NCBI RefSeq assembly: GCF_002572525.1
Contig: NZ_PDBS01000008.1
Location: 186,001 to 250,000, forward strand
Length of the DNA stretch: 64,000 bases
Source of the DNA: Natrinema sp. CBA1119
Lineage (GTDB): Archaea > Halobacteriota > Halobacteria > Halobacteriales > Natrialbaceae
Reading direction: 5' to 3'
Positions 54,171 to 62,896 of the stretch are shown one piece after another. The notes under the pieces are model-generated. The model had not been told where the DNA came from. It was given only the letters and a program-made list of their open reading frames with translations, and searched no databases. The position numbers were made by a program, and so were the translations under genes. Each line of letters starts with the position of its first letter. Within the stretch, counting starts at the first letter, position 1.

Positions 54171-54180
54171 TACTATTATT
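54171..54180 (+). promoter_or_regulatory. TATA box for the cytosine deaminase gene
   Basis: TACTATTATT lies 18-27 bases before ATG 54198 (or 24-33 before ATG 54204). Either start then gives a leaderless transcript. Confidence 0.5.
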
Positions 54181-54197
54181 AGCGTGGACTGGAATCG

Positions 54198-55487
54198 ATG
54201 CGTATGCCCTCGTGGATCATCACCGACGCCACCACTGTCGACGGGTCGTCGATCGACATCGCGATCGAAGACGGTCGTATCTCGCGCCTCGAGGCGGCCG
54301 GATCGATCGATCCGACGGCCGTTTCGGAGTCCCAGCACTACGACGCTGAGGGACGGCTCGTGACGCCGTCGCTGACCGAACCGCACATCCACCTGGACGC
54401 GACGCTCACCGCCGGCCAGCCCGAGTGGAACGATTCGGGGACGCTCGCGGAGGGGATCCGCATCTGGGGCGACCGGAAGGAGACCCTCGATGCTGACGAC
54501 GTGAAAGCGCGGGCCGAGCGGGCGGTCGAGTGGCTCGCAGCCCACGGCGTCACCCGCGTCCGGACCCACGCCGACACGACGGAGGAGTCGCTGACCGGCG
54601 TCAGGGCCCTGCTCGAGCTCCGGGAGGAGGTCGCGGACCTCGTCGATCTGCAGGTCGTCGCGTTTCCGCAGGACGGGATCTTCACCGATCCGACTCACGA
54701 GGACCTGCTCCGGGAGGCGCTCGAGCTGGGCGCGGACGTCGTCGGTGGGATTCCGCACAACGAACACACCCGCGAGGACGGCGTCGCCTCGGTCGAACTC
54801 GCGATGGACCTCGCGGAGTCGACCGACCGACCCGCGGACCTCCACATCGACGAGACGGACGATCCGGGATCGCGGTTCACCGAGGTGCTCGCCAGCGAGG
54901 CGATCAAACGCGATATCGGCGAGCGGGTAACGGCGAGCCACACGACGGCGATGCACTCCTATCCGAACAGTTACGCGGCGAAGGTGACCGCCTTGCTCGC
55001 CGAAAGCGGCATCGACGTGGTCACCAACCCACCGGATAACGCGGTACTACAGGGGCGATACGACGACTACCCGCGACGTCGGGGCCACACCAGAATCGAC
55101 GAACTGCGCGAGGCGGGCGTCACCGTCGGGCTCGGGCACGACTCCGTGATGGATCCGTGGTATCACTACGGCCGCGGCGATCCCCTCGACGCCGCCTTCA
55201 TCCTCGTCCACTACGCGCACATGAACGGCCGCGGCGACGTGGAGCCGATCTGGGACATGCTCACGACGGCGAACGCGAGCGTCTTCGGGGTCGACGACTA
55301 CGGGCTCTCCGTCGGAGCCGACGGATCGCTCGTCGTCTACGACGCGCCGGACCCGTTCAATGCGCTTCGAACGCGAGCGCCTCGGACGCTGGTGCTCAAG
55401 GAGGGCCGCGAAATCGCCCGAACGGAACCCGCGAGCACGCACGTCGTCCGCGACGAGGGGGATCGATCGGTCGACTTCCAGCGATAA
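54198..55487 (+). CDS. codA: Cytosine deaminase-type amidohydrolase
   Basis: 429 residues, a mononuclear metal amidohydrolase. The metal and catalytic residues match cytosine deaminase: EPHIHLDATLTAG, LHIDETDDPGS, ASHTTAMHSYPN and GLGHDSVMDPWYHYGRGD. The enzyme would convert cytosine to uracil and ammonia in the cytosol. It is paired with the NCS1 permease (divergent). Creatinine or isoguanine deaminases share the same motifs, so an alternative substrate is possible. ATG 54204 is an equally good start by two codons. Confidence 0.87.
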   Translation: MRMPSWIITDATTVDGSSIDIAIEDGRISRLEAAGSIDPTAVSESQHYDAEGRLVTPSLTEPHIHLDATLTAGQPEWNDSGTLAEGIRIWGDRKETLDADDVKARAERAVEWLAAHGVTRVRTHADTTEESLTGVRALLELREEVADLVDLQVVAFPQDGIFTDPTHEDLLREALELGADVVGGIPHNEHTREDGVASVELAMDLAESTDRPADLHIDETDDPGSRFTEVLASEAIKRDIGERVTASHTTAMHSYPNSYAAKVTALLAESGIDVVTNPPDNAVLQGRYDDYPRRRGHTRIDELREAGVTVGLGHDSVMDPWYHYGRGDPLDAAFILVHYAHMNGRGDVEPIWDMLTTANASVFGVDDYGLSVGADGSLVVYDAPDPFNALRTRAPRTLVLKEGREIARTEPASTHVVRDEGDRSVDFQR

Positions 55488-55620
55488 CCGCGAGTCGGTT
55501 CCACTCCGTTTTCAGCATCGTTTTCGGCAGCTTCCGTTCTTTTTCTCTGACACGCCGGACCGACGGGCGCCTCGCTATCAGACTCGAGAAACGGCCGAAA
55601 AACGAACCGCTGCGACCGGA

Positions 55621-56379
55621 TTACTTGAACGCGACGACGCGGGAGACGCTGGATTCTCCGCCGCGGAAGCGCCACGGGAAGGTCCCGATCTGAACGCGCT
55701 CGTTGAGCAGTTCCTCGGGAACCTGGGCGTTCTCCACGTGGATGATCCCCTCGGGGAAGAGCTCGTTGTGCATGAGCTGGTAGCCCTCGGGCGGGAAGAC
55801 CTCGTCGAGGTCGTCGACGCCGAAGTGGTCGGCCGCTTCCTCGGCGAGTTCGGGTCGGATCTCCTGGATGACCGTGTTCATCGGGTGATCGGCGCTCCCG
55901 CAGTCCAGGATGAGGTAGTTGAGGTTCATCTCCTTGCACCAGTCGGCGAACTCCGCGTTCGGACCGGGGTGCTTACAGAAGTACCGGTGGGGGTCCGCCT
56001 CGTCGGTGTGCCAGGCGTAGTCCTGGTAGCCCGTGTGGATGAACAGGATGTCGCCTTCTTGGACGTCACAGACGTCCTCGATCATCTCGCTGGTGTAGAC
56101 ATCGTAGTCGTCGACCTTGTCGGAGATGTCGGCGACGACCGCGTCACCGACGAGCTCGTCGAGACCGACTTCTTCGATGTCCCGACCGTGAGCGACGAAG
56201 TGTTTCTCGCCGTCGAGGTGCGTCCCGGTGTGGTTCATGAACTCGATTTTCTGCCCGTTCACCTTCTCCGTGTCCAGGCTCTTTTCGTACCAGACCTTGG
56301 GGTTGTCATACGTCGGCCACGCTGGCGTGTCAACTGACCACGGCTGCGTCAAATCGTACATCTCGTAGCCATCGAGCAT
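55621..56379 (-). CDS. Cyclase-family hydrolase (kynurenine formamidase-like)
   Basis: 252 residues of the cyclase superfamily, Mn2+/Zn2+-dependent amide hydrolases that include arylformamidase and isatin hydrolase. The metal motif HTGTHLDGEKHF (HxGTHxDxxxH) is intact, and the end has the typical IHTGYQDYAW and LNYLILDCGSADHP segments. It is convergent with the cytosine deaminase gene and divergent from the Mo-hydroxylase genes. Hydrolysis of a ring-opened or cyclic amide intermediate is plausible but unproven. Confidence 0.88.
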   Translation of the reverse strand: MLDGYEMYDLTQPWSVDTPAWPTYDNPKVWYEKSLDTEKVNGQKIEFMNHTGTHLDGEKHFVAHGRDIEEVGLDELVGDAVVADISDKVDDYDVYTSEMIEDVCDVQEGDILFIHTGYQDYAWHTDEADPHRYFCKHPGPNAEFADWCKEMNLNYLILDCGSADHPMNTVIQEIRPELAEEAADHFGVDDLDEVFPPEGYQLMHNELFPEGIIHVENAQVPEELLNERVQIGTFPWRFRGGESSVSRVVAFK

Positions 56380-56505
56380 AGACGCTACTTTCCGGGCATT
56401 TCACTTAAACCTACGTAAACCGGGTTGTCGGATACTACCGCGGGTAGTCGTCTGCCATCGAACGGATCGTTCGGATCCCCGATACGGATCCAGTCAGCCG
56501 GTTTC

Positions 56506-56521
56506 TCACAACGAATTGTGA
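56506..56521. promoter_or_regulatory. Palindromic operator candidate upstream of the Mo-hydroxylase genes
   Basis: TCACAACGAATTGTGA has perfect six-base arms (TCACAA/TTGTGA) around CGAA. A TATA-like ATTTATTAG follows four bases later (56526-56533), so a regulator here could block or assist transcription of the Mo-hydroxylase unit starting at 56664. Confidence 0.5.
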
Positions 56522-56663
56522 CAACATTTATTAGTGCAGTTGATCAAATCGTTTGGTATCCGTGTGACAGACCCATGATTACCCATACCACCCACACGCA
56601 TCGGTTCAGTTTCGACTGCCAACAGGCCGCTATCGGCTCCGCGATCACGCGCCCCGAGGGAGT

Positions 56664-57560
56664 ATGAAGCCAGCACCGTTCACCCACCACCGACCGGAGA
56701 CGGTCGACGAAACCCTCGAGCGCCTCGCAGAACTCGAGGACGCCGAACTCCTCGCGGGGAACCAGTCGCTCGGCATCGTGATGGCGAACCGACTGGCGAC
56801 GCCCGACCACCTCGTCGATCTCAACGGCGTCGACGAGCTCGCGTTCATCGACGTGGACGACGACGCGGTCCGGATCGGGGCGATGACGCGTCACCGGACG
56901 ATCGAGCGCTCCGACCGGCTCGCCGAGTGCATGCCGATGCTCCCCGAGGCCGCCGGACAGATCGCCGGCCCGTCAGTTCGCAATCAGGGGACGCTGGGCG
57001 GAAGCATCGGCGAGGCCGACCCCGCCGGGAACTATCCCGCAGCGCTGGCGGCGCTCGAGGGGACGATTCACCTCCGCTCGCTCGACGGGACCCGCGACGT
57101 TCCCGTCGACGAGTACTTCATCGCCTACATGTTCACGGACCTCCGCGAGGAGGAGCTCATCGAGTCCGTCTCGATCCCGACGGAGCCGTTCCCGCCCGAG
57201 CGAACCGGGATGACGTTCCTCGAGCTCAAACGGGCGGCCCAGACGTTTCCGACCGTCAGCGCGGCGACCTCGATCCGGGTCGACGATCCGACCGCGGACG
57301 AACCGGTCGTCGAGGACGCCCGGATCGCCATGGCGAACGCCGCAGATATCCCGCTCCGTGTCGAGGACGCGGAGGCCCACGTCGAAGGTGGTTCACTCTC
57401 GGCGGAGGCTCTCGAGGCGGTCGTCGAGACCGTCGCGTCAGCGGTCACCCCCGAATCGGAGATGCACGCCGATCGGGACTACAAGGAGGAAGTGGCCGGC
57501 GAGTACGCCAAACGCTCGCTCGAAACATCGTACGAACGCGCAGTAGCAACCGAGACATAA
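56664..57560 (+). CDS. Mo hydroxylase FAD-binding subunit (CoxM/XdhB type)
   Basis: 298 residues: medium subunit of a xanthine dehydrogenase/CO dehydrogenase-family enzyme. FAD-binding segments are LLAGNQSLGIVMANR (usual AGGxxL-type) and RNQGTLGGSIGEADPAGNYP. The C-terminal domain follows CO dehydrogenase flavoproteins. It passes electrons from the iron-sulfur subunit to NAD+, a quinone or other acceptor. It starts at ATG 56664, and its stop TAA shares a base with the next ATG (SRPBCC protein). The other two subunits are on the opposite strand at 58337-61353. Confidence 0.9.
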   Translation: MKPAPFTHHRPETVDETLERLAELEDAELLAGNQSLGIVMANRLATPDHLVDLNGVDELAFIDVDDDAVRIGAMTRHRTIERSDRLAECMPMLPEAAGQIAGPSVRNQGTLGGSIGEADPAGNYPAALAALEGTIHLRSLDGTRDVPVDEYFIAYMFTDLREEELIESVSIPTEPFPPERTGMTFLELKRAAQTFPTVSAATSIRVDDPTADEPVVEDARIAMANAADIPLRVEDAEAHVEGGSLSAEALEAVVETVASAVTPESEMHADRDYKEEVAGEYAKRSLETSYERAVATET

Positions 57561-58069
57561 TGTTAGAATTCACCGGCGAAAACGAGATGGAACAGTCGAA
57601 AGATGAGCTCTGGCCGTACTTTACGGACACCGATATCCTCACGGAGTGTGCGCCCGGCTGCAAGGAGATGACCCTCATTTCCCCACACGAGATCGAGGCG
57701 GTCATGGCCGTCGGCGTCGGGAGCGTCAAGCCCGAATTCGACGTCGATGTCGTCGTCACTCGCGCCGATCGTCCGGACGTCCTCGAGATGAAAGCGGTCG
57801 GCCACGCGCCGCGAAACGAGTTCGAGACGGTCGCGGAGATGGAACTCAAGGAGAACGCCAGCGGCGGCACGACCGTCGTCTGGTCGGCGACCGCCGACGT
57901 CTCCGGAACGATCGCGAGCCTCGGCGGCCGCGCGCTCAAGAGCGTCACCAAACGGCTGGTCAAGAAATTCTTCTCGAAGATGCAGGCGAAAGCCGACGAG
58001 GGCGTCGAGGCCGAGTCCGAACTTGAGGCCGCGCCAGAGCAAGACGCCACGCTCGAGACGGACGACTAG
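57560..58069 (+). CDS. SRPBCC/CoxG-like protein
   Basis: 169 residues with the CoxG fold: MLEFTGENEMEQSKDELWPY, then a CAPGCKEMTL turn and strands to TTVVWSATADVSGTIAS. The last 35 residues are charged and helical. CoxG proteins assist CO-dehydrogenase-type enzymes, possibly anchoring them at the membrane. It overlaps the FAD subunit stop by one base (TAATG). The short frame begins at ATG 57560. Confidence 0.88.
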   Translation: MLEFTGENEMEQSKDELWPYFTDTDILTECAPGCKEMTLISPHEIEAVMAVGVGSVKPEFDVDVVVTRADRPDVLEMKAVGHAPRNEFETVAEMELKENASGGTTVVWSATADVSGTIASLGGRALKSVTKRLVKKFFSKMQAKADEGVEAESELEAAPEQDATLETDD

Positions 58070-58105
58070 TCGCGTAATTTTCGGCCGACCGCGGCCCCGG
58101 TTTCG

Positions 58106-58142
58106 TTTCGGCCCGTTCGATGGTTTTTCGGCCCGTTCGATG
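58106..58142. repeat. 17-bp tandem-like direct repeat
   Basis: TTTCGGCCCGTTCGATG occurs at 58106-58122 and 58126-58142 (period 20). It lies in the 267-base gap between the SRPBCC gene and the convergent large subunit, and probably reflects slippage. Confidence 0.7.
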
Positions 58143-58336
58143 TGTTCTCGCTCGAGTGTCGAGTGGCGACTGTCGGTCCACCAGCGTGTTCTCGAGCCGT
58201 CCGTTCTAGGCTGTGGAGAAAACGTCCACTCGCCACTCGGGGCAGCACTGCCGTTCCGTGCGGATAGTGCGAGAGTGATCCGTGCGGAGAGTTCGAACCG
58301 AACAGCGAACGAACGGGAACGGAGACGCCGAGTCGG

Positions 58337-60838
58337 CTACTGCTCGGACTCGCGGAGCTTCTTCCGGAGGTGGTCCGGGGCGACCGGGATCTGACTCGCG
58401 GGTTCCTCGACCGAGAGCGGATCGAGGGCCGCGTTGATCGAGGTCGCGATGCTCGCGGGCGCGTCGATCATCCCGCCCTCGCCGACGCCTTTCGCGCCCG
58501 TTTCGGTGAACGGGGACGGCGTCTCGGTGTGTTCCATCTCGATCTCCGGCACGTTCTCGATCGACGGCAGCAGGTAATCGAACAGCGTGATCGCCTGGGG
58601 CTGGCCGTCCTCCTCGTAGCCGAACTCCTCGAGCAGGGCGGCACCGATCCCCTGCGCGATGCCGCCGTGGGCCTGGCCCTCGACGATCATCGGGTTGAGC
58701 ATCGTTCCGCAGTCGCGGACGGTGTGGAACGTAAGGATCTCCACCGAGCCGGTGTTGACGTCGACCTCGACGATGGGCGCGTTCGCGCCGAACGCGGCCG
58801 TCGGATACACCGGGAACTTCTGCGTCAGCGCCTCGTCGAACTCCTCGAGATCCGTCGCGGGATGGTCGTAGTTGTAGCTCACGCGCGTCCGCCGCTCGCC
58901 GGCGGCGTTCGTCTCCGCGTCGAGTTCGGCGATTTCGGCCAGCGAGAGCGAGCCGTCGCCGCCGAGGCGATCGACGGTCCCGTCGTGGTAGGTGACGTCG
59001 TCGGTCGAGACGTCCCAGTGGTCGGCCGCGAGTTCCTCGACGTTGGCGAGGAGTCGCTCGGCGACGCCGACCGTCGCGCCCGAGAGCATGACGGCCATCC
59101 GGGACGCCGCGCTCCCGTACTCGGTCGGCGCGTCGACGCTGTCGAGGTAGCCGACCTCGATGTCGCTCGGCAGGACCTCGAGTTCGTCCGCGAGCAGCTG
59201 GGAGACCAGCGTCTGGTGGCCCTGTCCGGACGAGTCGGTCGCGAGGAACGCGTGGATGGACCCGTCCTCGCGGATCTCGGCGCGGAGGTGCTCGGGCAAC
59301 TCCTCTACCTCGTCGCGCGAGCGGTCCGCGAGGTCTTCCTTGTCGGTTCGCTGGCGATCGGTCCAGTCGGAGCCGCTGGCGCCGGGTTCGATGATGACGC
59401 TCGGCTGGACGCCGCGGTACTTCCCCTCCTCGCGTTTCGCGGCGACGACGTCGGGATCCAGCAGGCCGCCGTCGCGCTCGTCCGCGATGATCTCCTCGAT
59501 CCGGTCGAGCGTCGCGGGATAGTCGCCCGAGTCGTAGAGGTTCTTGGAGGGGAGCGTGTACGGCATCTGCTCGGGCCGGATCAGGTTCCGGCGGCGGAAC
59601 TCCGTCGGATCCATGTCGAGCGTTCGAGCCGCCTCGTCGACGATCATCTCGAGGGCGTAGATGTGGGGATCGACGCCGAACCCGCGGTAGGCGGTCTGGG
59701 ACGTCTTGTTGGTCAGTACGAGGTCGTACTCGTAGGTGACGTCGTCGATCTCGTAGGAGTTCGTCAGCACCGACAGCGGCTTGAGCACCTGGTTGATCGG
59801 ATAGCGGGGGTACGCGCCAAAGTCGTCGACGAACCAGACGTCGAGTCCCCGCATCGTGCCGTCATCGTCGACGGCCATCCGCATCTGATACTCCCGGTCC
59901 GAGGAGTGCATGTCCCCGCCCTGGAGGTTCTCGAGCCGGTCTTCCTCGAACTTCACGGGGCGCTCGAGTTGCTGGCTCGCCATCGACGTCAGACAGCAGT
60001 AGCGATGGATGCCGATCTTCGTCCCGTAGCTGCCGCCGACGTCGGCGGGAACGTTCACCCGCACGTCGTCGGCCTCGTAGCCCAGCGTCTCGTAGATCAT
60101 GTTGTCGACGAGGGTGTGCAACTGGATGTTACAGTCGATGTCGAAGGAGTCGGACTCCTCGTCGTAGGTAGCGACGGCACCGGCCGTCTCGAGCGGGACG
60201 CCCGAGATGCGTCCCCACGTGTACTCTCCCTCGACGACGTGATCGGCGTCCTCGAACGCCGCGTCGGGGTCGCCGAACTCGAGGCGTTCGTTGTCGACGA
60301 CGTTCGAGCCAACGGATTCGTGGAGCACGACCTCGTCTTCGCGGGCGGCCATCCCGTCGGCGACCGCGTCCATGGCCTCGTACTCGACGTCCACCAGATC
60401 GGCGATGTCCTCCGCGGCGTATCTGTCGGACGCGACGACGGCGACGACCGGTTCCCCGACGAACCGGACCTTCTCGTCGGCCAGCGCCCACTCGGGGAGT
60501 GCGGCCGGTTCGCCGTCTTCACCCGTCGCGATGCGGCCGACACCGGTCGGCATCGGGTTGTACTCACTCTTGATGTCCTCGGCGGTGAGGACGAGTTCGC
60601 AGTCCGGGTGGGCCTCGGCCTCCTCGGTGTCGATGGAGACGATGTCGGCGTGGGCGTGCATGCTGCGCACCAGCGCCATGTGCAGGCAGTTCTCCGGCGT
60701 GATGTCGTGGATGTACTCGGCTTCGCCCGTCAGAATGCGGTGGTCCTCGACTCGAGGGAGCCCTTGCCCCGTGAACGACTCGCGGCTCGAGTCCGATTCG
60801 GCGTCGGCGTCGGTTTCGGCCGGGTGTGACGTAGACAT
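58337..60838 (-). CDS. Mo hydroxylase large (molybdopterin) subunit, XDH/CoxL type
   Basis: 833 residues. It carries the Mo-pterin and the substrate site. Features: GLPRVEDHRILTGEAEYIHD at the start, the active-site loop TAYRGFGVDPHIYALE (not the AYRCSFR of form I CO dehydrogenases), a GSDWTD-like segment, QGHQTLVSQLLAD, and the general base Glu in GVGEGGMIDAP near the end. The loop and Glu point to xanthine dehydrogenase-type hydroxylation of a nitrogen heterocycle or aldehyde, not CO oxidation. It follows the iron-sulfur subunit by two bases. Confidence 0.93.
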   Translation of the reverse strand: MSTSHPAETDADAESDSSRESFTGQGLPRVEDHRILTGEAEYIHDITPENCLHMALVRSMHAHADIVSIDTEEAEAHPDCELVLTAEDIKSEYNPMPTGVGRIATGEDGEPAALPEWALADEKVRFVGEPVVAVVASDRYAAEDIADLVDVEYEAMDAVADGMAAREDEVVLHESVGSNVVDNERLEFGDPDAAFEDADHVVEGEYTWGRISGVPLETAGAVATYDEESDSFDIDCNIQLHTLVDNMIYETLGYEADDVRVNVPADVGGSYGTKIGIHRYCCLTSMASQQLERPVKFEEDRLENLQGGDMHSSDREYQMRMAVDDDGTMRGLDVWFVDDFGAYPRYPINQVLKPLSVLTNSYEIDDVTYEYDLVLTNKTSQTAYRGFGVDPHIYALEMIVDEAARTLDMDPTEFRRRNLIRPEQMPYTLPSKNLYDSGDYPATLDRIEEIIADERDGGLLDPDVVAAKREEGKYRGVQPSVIIEPGASGSDWTDRQRTDKEDLADRSRDEVEELPEHLRAEIREDGSIHAFLATDSSGQGHQTLVSQLLADELEVLPSDIEVGYLDSVDAPTEYGSAASRMAVMLSGATVGVAERLLANVEELAADHWDVSTDDVTYHDGTVDRLGGDGSLSLAEIAELDAETNAAGERRTRVSYNYDHPATDLEEFDEALTQKFPVYPTAAFGANAPIVEVDVNTGSVEILTFHTVRDCGTMLNPMIVEGQAHGGIAQGIGAALLEEFGYEEDGQPQAITLFDYLLPSIENVPEIEMEHTETPSPFTETGAKGVGEGGMIDAPASIATSINAALDPLSVEEPASQIPVAPDHLRKKLRESEQ

Positions 60839-60840
60839 GG

Positions 60841-61353
60841 TCAGTCCTCCATCGCGTCGGCGGCCCGTTCGACCGCCTCGTAGATGTTCTGGTAGCCGGT
60901 ACAGCGGCAGATGTTGTCCGCCAGCCCCTCCTCGATCTCCTCGCGTGTCGGATCCGGATTCTCCTCGAGGAGCTCCTTGGTCGCCATCACGAAGCCGCTG
61001 GTGCAAAAGCCACACTGGAGCGCGTGGGTCTCGTGGAACGCTTCCTGAATGGGATGCAGCGAGTCCGTCTCCTCCTCGGCGAGTCCCTCGACGGTCTCGA
61101 TCTCGGCACCGTCGGCCTGAACGGCGTAGGAGAGACAGCTCTTCGTGCTCCGCCCGTCCTGCTGGACGGTACACGCGCCGCAGACGCCGTGTTCACACCC
61201 AACGCGGACGCCGTGCAGGTCGCACTCGTACCGGAGGAAATCCGAGAGTTTGAGTCGCGGTTCGACTTCCGCAGTAACCGGTTCACCGTTGACGATCACG
61301 GTGATCTCTTCGGTCGGTCGCTCGGCAGCACCGTCTGTGCTATCTGTACTCAT
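60841..61353 (-). CDS. Mo hydroxylase [2Fe-2S] subunit (CoxS/XdhC type)
   Basis: 170 residues with two [2Fe-2S] clusters. The plant-type cluster ligands are in GCEHGVCGACTVQQDG and a later Cys, and the second cluster in QCGFCTSGFVMAT and NICRCTGYQNI. It moves electrons from the Mo site to the FAD subunit. ATG 61353; the stop is two bases before the large-subunit ATG. Its promoter region is shared with the divergent hydantoinase gene (109 bases). Confidence 0.95.
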   Translation of the reverse strand: MSTDSTDGAAERPTEEITVIVNGEPVTAEVEPRLKLSDFLRYECDLHGVRVGCEHGVCGACTVQQDGRSTKSCLSYAVQADGAEIETVEGLAEEETDSLHPIQEAFHETHALQCGFCTSGFVMATKELLEENPDPTREEIEEGLADNICRCTGYQNIYEAVERAADAMED

Positions 61354-61462
61354 GGAATATGGTACCTCTACCTTCGAACAGCCCATAAACGTTGTGTTGC
61401 GATTCGGGTGCCCGCGCGTTCGAACGATTACACTCAAGTAGGGTGGGAAGAGTACACATCGT

Positions 61463-62893
61463 ATGGTCGAATCGACTGTAGACCTTCGAGTGGTCAACGC
61501 ACGAGTGGTCACTCCTGATGGCACTATCAACGGCAGCGTAGCGGCGAACGACGGCATCATCGTCGGTGTCGGCACCGAATCGAACCTCCCCGAGGCCGAT
61601 CGAGAGATCGACGCCGAGGGCAACTATCTGATCCCCGGCTTCATCGACCCGCACGTTCACTGGGGGCTCTCCCGGTACGAGTTCGACTACCACGAGGGCC
61701 TCGAGCACGACTTCGAAACCGAAACGCGCGGTGCGATCCACGGCGGCGTGACGACGGTCGTCAACTTCCTCCTGCAAAAGGAGCCGTACCTGCCCGACAT
61801 GGACTTCTTCAAGCGGGCGGGCGAGGAAAACTCCTACATCGACTTCGCCTACCACGCGATCGTCCACCAGGACCACCACGTCGAGGAGATCGAGGGACTC
61901 GCCGACGAGGGGATCCGCTCCTATAAGATCTTCTTCAACTGGTACAAGAACGCCTCCCCCGAACTCGGGATCGACCACTCCGACGCGGGCGGAGTCTACA
62001 AGGTGCTCGATAGGGTGTCCGATATCCCCGGCGGCGTCGTCATGTTCCACGCCGAGAACGAGGACCTCGCAATCCAGCGCCGAAAGGAACTGCAGGCGGA
62101 GGGGCGCAACGACCTCGAGGCCTGGTCCGAGTCGGCACCGAACATCTGCGAGGCGATGCAGATCGAGCAGATCGGTCGACTCACGGAGTACACCGACTCT
62201 CGGGCGTACATCGTCCACATGAGCACGGCGGAGGGCGTCGACATCTGTAAGCGCTACCAGGAGCAGGGCGTCAACCTCCACGCGGAGACGCTGCCGGCGT
62301 TCCTCTCCCACACCTACGAGCAGGACGATCTCGGCGTCTGGGGGAAGATTTCGCCCCCGCTTCGCGGCGAGGAGAGCAAGACGCGCCTCTGGGAAGGGAT
62401 TCGAAACGGCGTTATCGACTACGTTGGCACCGATCACTGTCCACACAAGCTCGAGTTCAAGGAGAAGGACACGGGGAAACACGGCGACATCTGGGACGCG
62501 ATTCCCGGCGACAACAACGGCATCGAGTACTTCCTGCCCGTGATGATGAGCGAGGGCGTCAACAAGAACCGCGTCAGCATGGAGCGCCTCGTCGAGGTCT
62601 GTTCGACGAACAACGCCAAGCGCTGGGGCCTGTACCCGCGCAAAGGCGCGCTCGCAGAGGGCTCCGACGCCGACATGGTCATCGTCGACCTCGAGAAGAG
62701 CACCGTCGTCGATGACGACTTCTACCACACGATGGAACCGGGCTACTCCACGTTCCACGGCGACGAGCTGACCGGGCTCCCGACGCACACGATCGTCGGC
62801 GGCGAGGTCGTCGTCGAGGACGACGAACTGCTCGCCGAACCCGGCGACCGGAACTACCTGCCCCGCGGCACCGAAGGGGTCTCGCTCGAGTGA
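61463..62893 (+). CDS. Dihydroorotase/hydantoinase-type cyclic amidohydrolase (second copy)
   Basis: 476 residues, binuclear metal barrel. His64 and His66 (DPHVHWG), carbamylated Lys155 (SYKIFFNWYK), His in MFHAENEDL and IVHMSTAEG, and Asp in VGTDHCPHKL are present. It opens cyclic ureides such as dihydropyrimidine, hydantoin or allantoin-type rings. Different in sequence from the copy at 38839, so a different substrate is expected. It lies head to head with the Mo hydroxylase and just before MocA- and XdhC-like genes, which makes the product of the Mo enzyme its likely substrate. Confidence 0.87.
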   Translation: MVESTVDLRVVNARVVTPDGTINGSVAANDGIIVGVGTESNLPEADREIDAEGNYLIPGFIDPHVHWGLSRYEFDYHEGLEHDFETETRGAIHGGVTTVVNFLLQKEPYLPDMDFFKRAGEENSYIDFAYHAIVHQDHHVEEIEGLADEGIRSYKIFFNWYKNASPELGIDHSDAGGVYKVLDRVSDIPGGVVMFHAENEDLAIQRRKELQAEGRNDLEAWSESAPNICEAMQIEQIGRLTEYTDSRAYIVHMSTAEGVDICKRYQEQGVNLHAETLPAFLSHTYEQDDLGVWGKISPPLRGEESKTRLWEGIRNGVIDYVGTDHCPHKLEFKEKDTGKHGDIWDAIPGDNNGIEYFLPVMMSEGVNKNRVSMERLVEVCSTNNAKRWGLYPRKGALAEGSDADMVIVDLEKSTVVDDDFYHTMEPGYSTFHGDELTGLPTHTIVGGEVVVEDDELLAEPGDRNYLPRGTEGVSLE

Positions 62894-62896
62894 GCC

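Noticed and set aside
58106-58142. 17-bp repeat as regulatory element
   Set aside because: Lies between convergent gene ends, likely replication slippage; no link to any promoter.
58370-60829. 819-codon plus-strand frame opposite the Mo-hydroxylase large subunit
   Set aside because: Opposite-strand shadow; only the reverse strand shows the xanthine dehydrogenase motifs.
58337-61353. True CO dehydrogenase (form I) assignment
   Set aside because: The active-site loop reads AYRGFGVDP and not AYRCSFR, so CO oxidation is unlikely despite the cox-like gene set.
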